From Ignavibacteria bacterium (GTDB taxonomy: Bacteria; Bacteroidota; Ignavibacteria; Kapaibacteriales; UBA4661), in assembly GCA_013298775.1 (NCBI GenBank), contig JAAFIV010000030.1, positions 1 through 54,310 of the forward strand: a stretch of 54,310 bases of DNA, written 5' to 3'. The notes beneath the pieces are model-generated. The model was not told the origin of the DNA. It ran no database searches and saw only the letters and a program-made list of their open reading frames with translations. Positions within the stretch are counted from its first letter, which is position 1. The number at the start of each line of letters is the position of its first letter. The translations under genes and the position numbers were made by a program. Of this stretch, positions 53,014 through 54,310 are shown one piece after another.

Positions 53014-53727
53014 ATGGGTCGTATTTTTGAGAAACGAAAACACAAGATGTTCGCACGCTATGATAAAATGGCGAAAACCTTTACACGCATTGGGAAGGAA
53101 ATTGCGATTGCTGTAAAAACGGGTGGCACCGACCCCAACAATAACTCGCGTTTGCGAGCAGCAATGCAAAACGCAAAAGCGAATAATATGCCTAAAGACC
53201 GCGTAGAAGCTGCCGTCAAGCGTGCTTCTGGCAAAGACGCTTTGGATCTCTCGGAAGTAGTGTACGAGGGCTACGGACCGCACGGTGTGGCGATTGTCGT
53301 GGAAACAGCAACGGATAATCCGACGCGGACAGTAGCGAATGTTCGGAGCTATTTCAACAAATACAACGGCTCAATGGCGACGGCGGGCGCGTTGGAGTTT
53401 ATGTTTCAACGGCGCGGCGTATTTACTATCGGCATTCAAGGCAAGGCAATGGACGAATTAGAAATGGACTTGATTGATGCTGGCGCGGAAGATATTGAGG
53501 TGGACGAAGAAGAACAAACCGTGCGTGCGCTGACCGAGTTTGAAAGTTTTGCGAAAATGCAAAAAGTGCTGGAAGAAAAAGGCTTGGATGTGCGCAGCGC
53601 AGAAATCCAGCGTATTCCGAACAATTCCGTCGCGCTTACGGAGGAACAAATGGACGATGTTGCAAAACTCATTGACCGCATCGAAGAAGATGAAGACGTG
53701 CAAAATGTGTTCCACAATATCGCATAA
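53014..53727 (+). CDS. YebC/PmpR family DNA-binding regulatory or translation factor
   Basis: This 237-residue protein matches the YebC/TACO1 family: the N-terminal domain (KRKHKMFARYDKMAKTFTRI, GGTDPNNNSRLRAAMQNAKA and NNMPKDRVEAAVKRASGKD) and the middle EVVYEGYGPHGVAIVVETAT then NPTRTVANVRSYFNKYNGSM. The C-terminal domain ends with MDDVAKLIDRIEEDEDVQNV. Members were described as transcription regulators and more recently as ribosome-associated factors that relieve stalling at proline stretches. It carries a longer N-terminal stretch (MGRIFEKRKHKM) as in Bacteroidota homologues. A palindromic repeat follows. Confidence 0.93.
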   Translation: MGRIFEKRKHKMFARYDKMAKTFTRIGKEIAIAVKTGGTDPNNNSRLRAAMQNAKANNMPKDRVEAAVKRASGKDALDLSEVVYEGYGPHGVAIVVETATDNPTRTVANVRSYFNKYNGSMATAGALEFMFQRRGVFTIGIQGKAMDELEMDLIDAGAEDIEVDEEEQTVRALTEFESFAKMQKVLEEKGLDVRSAEIQRIPNNSVALTEEQMDDVAKLIDRIEEDEDVQNVFHNIA

Positions 53728-53729
53728 AT

Positions 53730-53782
53730 ACTTGCTCCAGTGAGAGTCTGACTTCTTTGTCAGGCTCTCACTTCTTCTGAGT
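53730..53782. repeat. Palindromic repeat, family E copy 3
   Basis: After ATACTTGCTCCA the arms AGTGAGAGTCTGAC and GTCAGGCTCTCACT pair around TTCTTT. It shares its lead and arm with the copy after thrB (42700). It may terminate the YebC-gene transcript. Confidence 0.6.
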
Positions 53783-53802
53783 AAAAAAATCTGATAAAAG
53801 TT

Positions 53803-53833
53803 TTGGACAAAAAAAAGAAACATCGTAAATTAG
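53803..53833 (+). promoter_or_regulatory. Candidate promoter of tRNA-Thr
   Basis: TTGGACA (53803-53809) and TAAATTAG (53826-53833) are spaced 16 bases apart and end about 20 bases before the tRNA. The same TTTTGGACA block lies upstream of sdhC. Confidence 0.35.
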
Positions 53834-53854
53834 TAGTCTTGACAAAAAATCATT

Positions 53855-53927
53855 GCCAATCTAGCTCAGTTGGTAGAGCAGCTCATTCGTAATGAGCAGG
53901 TCACCGGTTCGAGTCCGGTGATTGGCT
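53855..53927 (+). tRNA. tRNA-Thr (CGT)
   Basis: The acceptor stem GCCAATC/GATTGGC ends with discriminator T. The anticodon arm GCTCA-TTCGTAA-TGAGC gives CGT (ACG codon), and the T arm is CCGGT-TCGAGT-ACCGG-like (CACCGGTTCGAGTCCGGTG). The length of 73 is standard; CCA is not encoded. Confidence 0.97.
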
Positions 53928-53948
53928 CTGGGAGGTAGAATAACCTCC

Positions 53949-53986
53949 AAGAAAAGCCTTGAATTTACCCATTCAAGGCTTTTCTT
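53949..53986 (+). terminator. Strong hairpin between tRNA-Thr and tRNA-Pro
   Basis: AAGAAAAGCCTTGAAT (53949-53964) and ATTCAAGGCTTTTCTT (53971-53986) form a perfect 16-bp stem ending in TTTTC. The tRNA-Pro gene begins 3 bases later, so it needs its own promoter within the hairpin or readthrough. Confidence 0.75.
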
Positions 53987-53988
53987 TT

Positions 53989-54062
53989 CGGACTGTAGCG
54001 CAGCCCGGTAGCGCACTACTTTGGGGTAGTAGGGGTCGTGGGTTCAAATCCCGCCAGTCCGA
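53989..54062 (+). tRNA. tRNA-Pro (GGG)
   Basis: The acceptor stem CGGACTG/CAGTCCG ends with discriminator A. The anticodon arm CTACT-TTGGGGT-AGTAG gives anticodon GGG (CCC codon), and the T arm is GTGGG-TTCAAAT-CCCGC with one mismatch-tolerant pair. CCA is not encoded. Confidence 0.95.
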
Positions 54063-54079
54063 CATCAAAACCAGCATTC

Positions 54080-54112
54080 AAGCGGCTTCCAACGGAAGCC
54101 GCTTTTGCTTTC
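54080..54112 (+). terminator. Terminator after tRNA-Pro
   Basis: AAGCGGCTTCC (54080-54090) and GGAAGCCGCTT (54094-54104) form an 11-bp stem with loop AAC, followed by TTGCTTTCT. Confidence 0.8.
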
Positions 54113-54138
54113 TACCAGATTTTCTACCTAATTTGTTG

Positions 54139-54310
54139 GGTCGTGTCCTAAAAGAGTTGCTATGTAGCAATGAAGCCTGTTGACAAGCATAAGAAGAAGA
54201 AAAAGCATAAAAAGTCAGGAAAACGGCGTAGTTTTCTGACATGGCTTGTACAGAAATCATTCTCGTCCGCATGTCCTGACTGCAACAGCGAAGATATAAA
54301 ACGCAACGGA
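54139..54310 (+). mobile_element. Left end of an insertion sequence at the window edge
   Basis: The element may begin around GGTCGTGTCCTAAAAGAG at 54139, just after the tRNA-Pro terminator, and runs off the right edge. It contains the start of a transposase-like reading frame. The exact terminal repeat cannot be confirmed without the other end. Confidence 0.4.
54170..54310 (+). CDS. Transposase N-terminal fragment with zinc ribbon
   Basis: ATG 54170 opens an unclosed frame of 47 residues to the window end. It begins with a Lys/His-rich stretch (KPVDKHKKKKKHKK) and reaches SACPDCNSEDIKRNG, a C-x2-C half zinc ribbon of the form CPxC...IKRNG. IS1-type InsA and related transposases start with such a motif (CPxCxS..VxKNG) followed by a second Cys pair. 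The second pair, if present, is beyond the edge. An in-frame stop (TAA) just upstream supports ATG 54170 as the start. The assignment to a transposase is moderate and the family uncertain. Confidence 0.5.
   Translation, partial: MKPVDKHKKKKKHKKSGKRRSFLTWLVQKSFSSACPDCNSEDIKRNG

Overview
The window is chromosomal DNA of a bacterium in the FCB group (Bacteroidota/Chlorobiota side, possibly Ignavibacteria or Kapabacteria-like; the rank is an inference). The evidence is two proteins with Por (type IX) secretion C-terminal sorting domains, a Bacteroidota-type succinate dehydrogenase cytochrome b, a eukaryotic-type citrate synthase, a serine palmitoyltransferase-like enzyme, IPT/TIG and OmpA-PD40 envelope proteins, and few clear Shine-Dalgarno sites. 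There are no rRNA genes and no CRISPR array.

Layout. 1-3255: the tail of an IS630-like transposase whose insertion at a CTAG site truncates a long IPT/TIG-repeat surface protein. 3432-5047: a frameshifted AraC-type regulator and a hicB-hicA toxin-antitoxin pair. 5067-7196: methylmalonyl-CoA mutase. 7267-11761: an AT-richer accessory island with a DUF4062 protein, decayed DUF4160/DUF2442 and DUF2281/YoeB cassettes, an AAA ATPase overlapping a TOPRIM-like (DUF4276-like) gene that may be a defence pair, and a pRiA4b ORF-3-like protein. 11861-24062: OmpA-PD40 protein, sdhC, argC, mtaB, a RodZ-like protein, a huge cell-surface protein and a double-OmpA-domain protein. 24446-31403: TerC, a receiver/histidine-kinase hybrid, PhoD-type phosphatase, an ATP-grasp enzyme and an MFS transporter. 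31597-34442: a lipid-transport (Mla/Mce) operon of ATPase, MCE protein and lipoprotein, without a permease. 34715-38961: two T9SS cargo proteins. 39257-46983: tRNA-Leu, a GT2 glycosyltransferase, rsfS with a histone-like tail, thrB, a frameshifted SdpI-like protein, gcvP and lspA. 47557-53727: an NAD(P)-binding protein, a DUF2807 lipoprotein, citrate synthase, serine palmitoyltransferase-like protein and a YebC-family protein. 53855-54310: tRNA-Thr, tRNA-Pro and the start of a second insertion sequence at the right edge.

Functionally the core genes cover central carbon metabolism (citrate synthase, SdhC, methylmalonyl-CoA mutase, GcvP), amino-acid synthesis (ArgC, ThrB), envelope biogenesis (RodZ, Mla, LspA, sphingolipid-type enzyme, GT2) and translation (MtaB, RsfS, three tRNAs).

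The most unusual large-scale property is the intergenic DNA. At least five families of palindromic repeats occupy many of the longer gaps, share interchangeable stem modules, sit twice inside one operon (mla), and in one place abut the apparently truncated end of a surface-protein gene. Both window edges fall in insertion sequences, which suggests a contig bounded by repeats.
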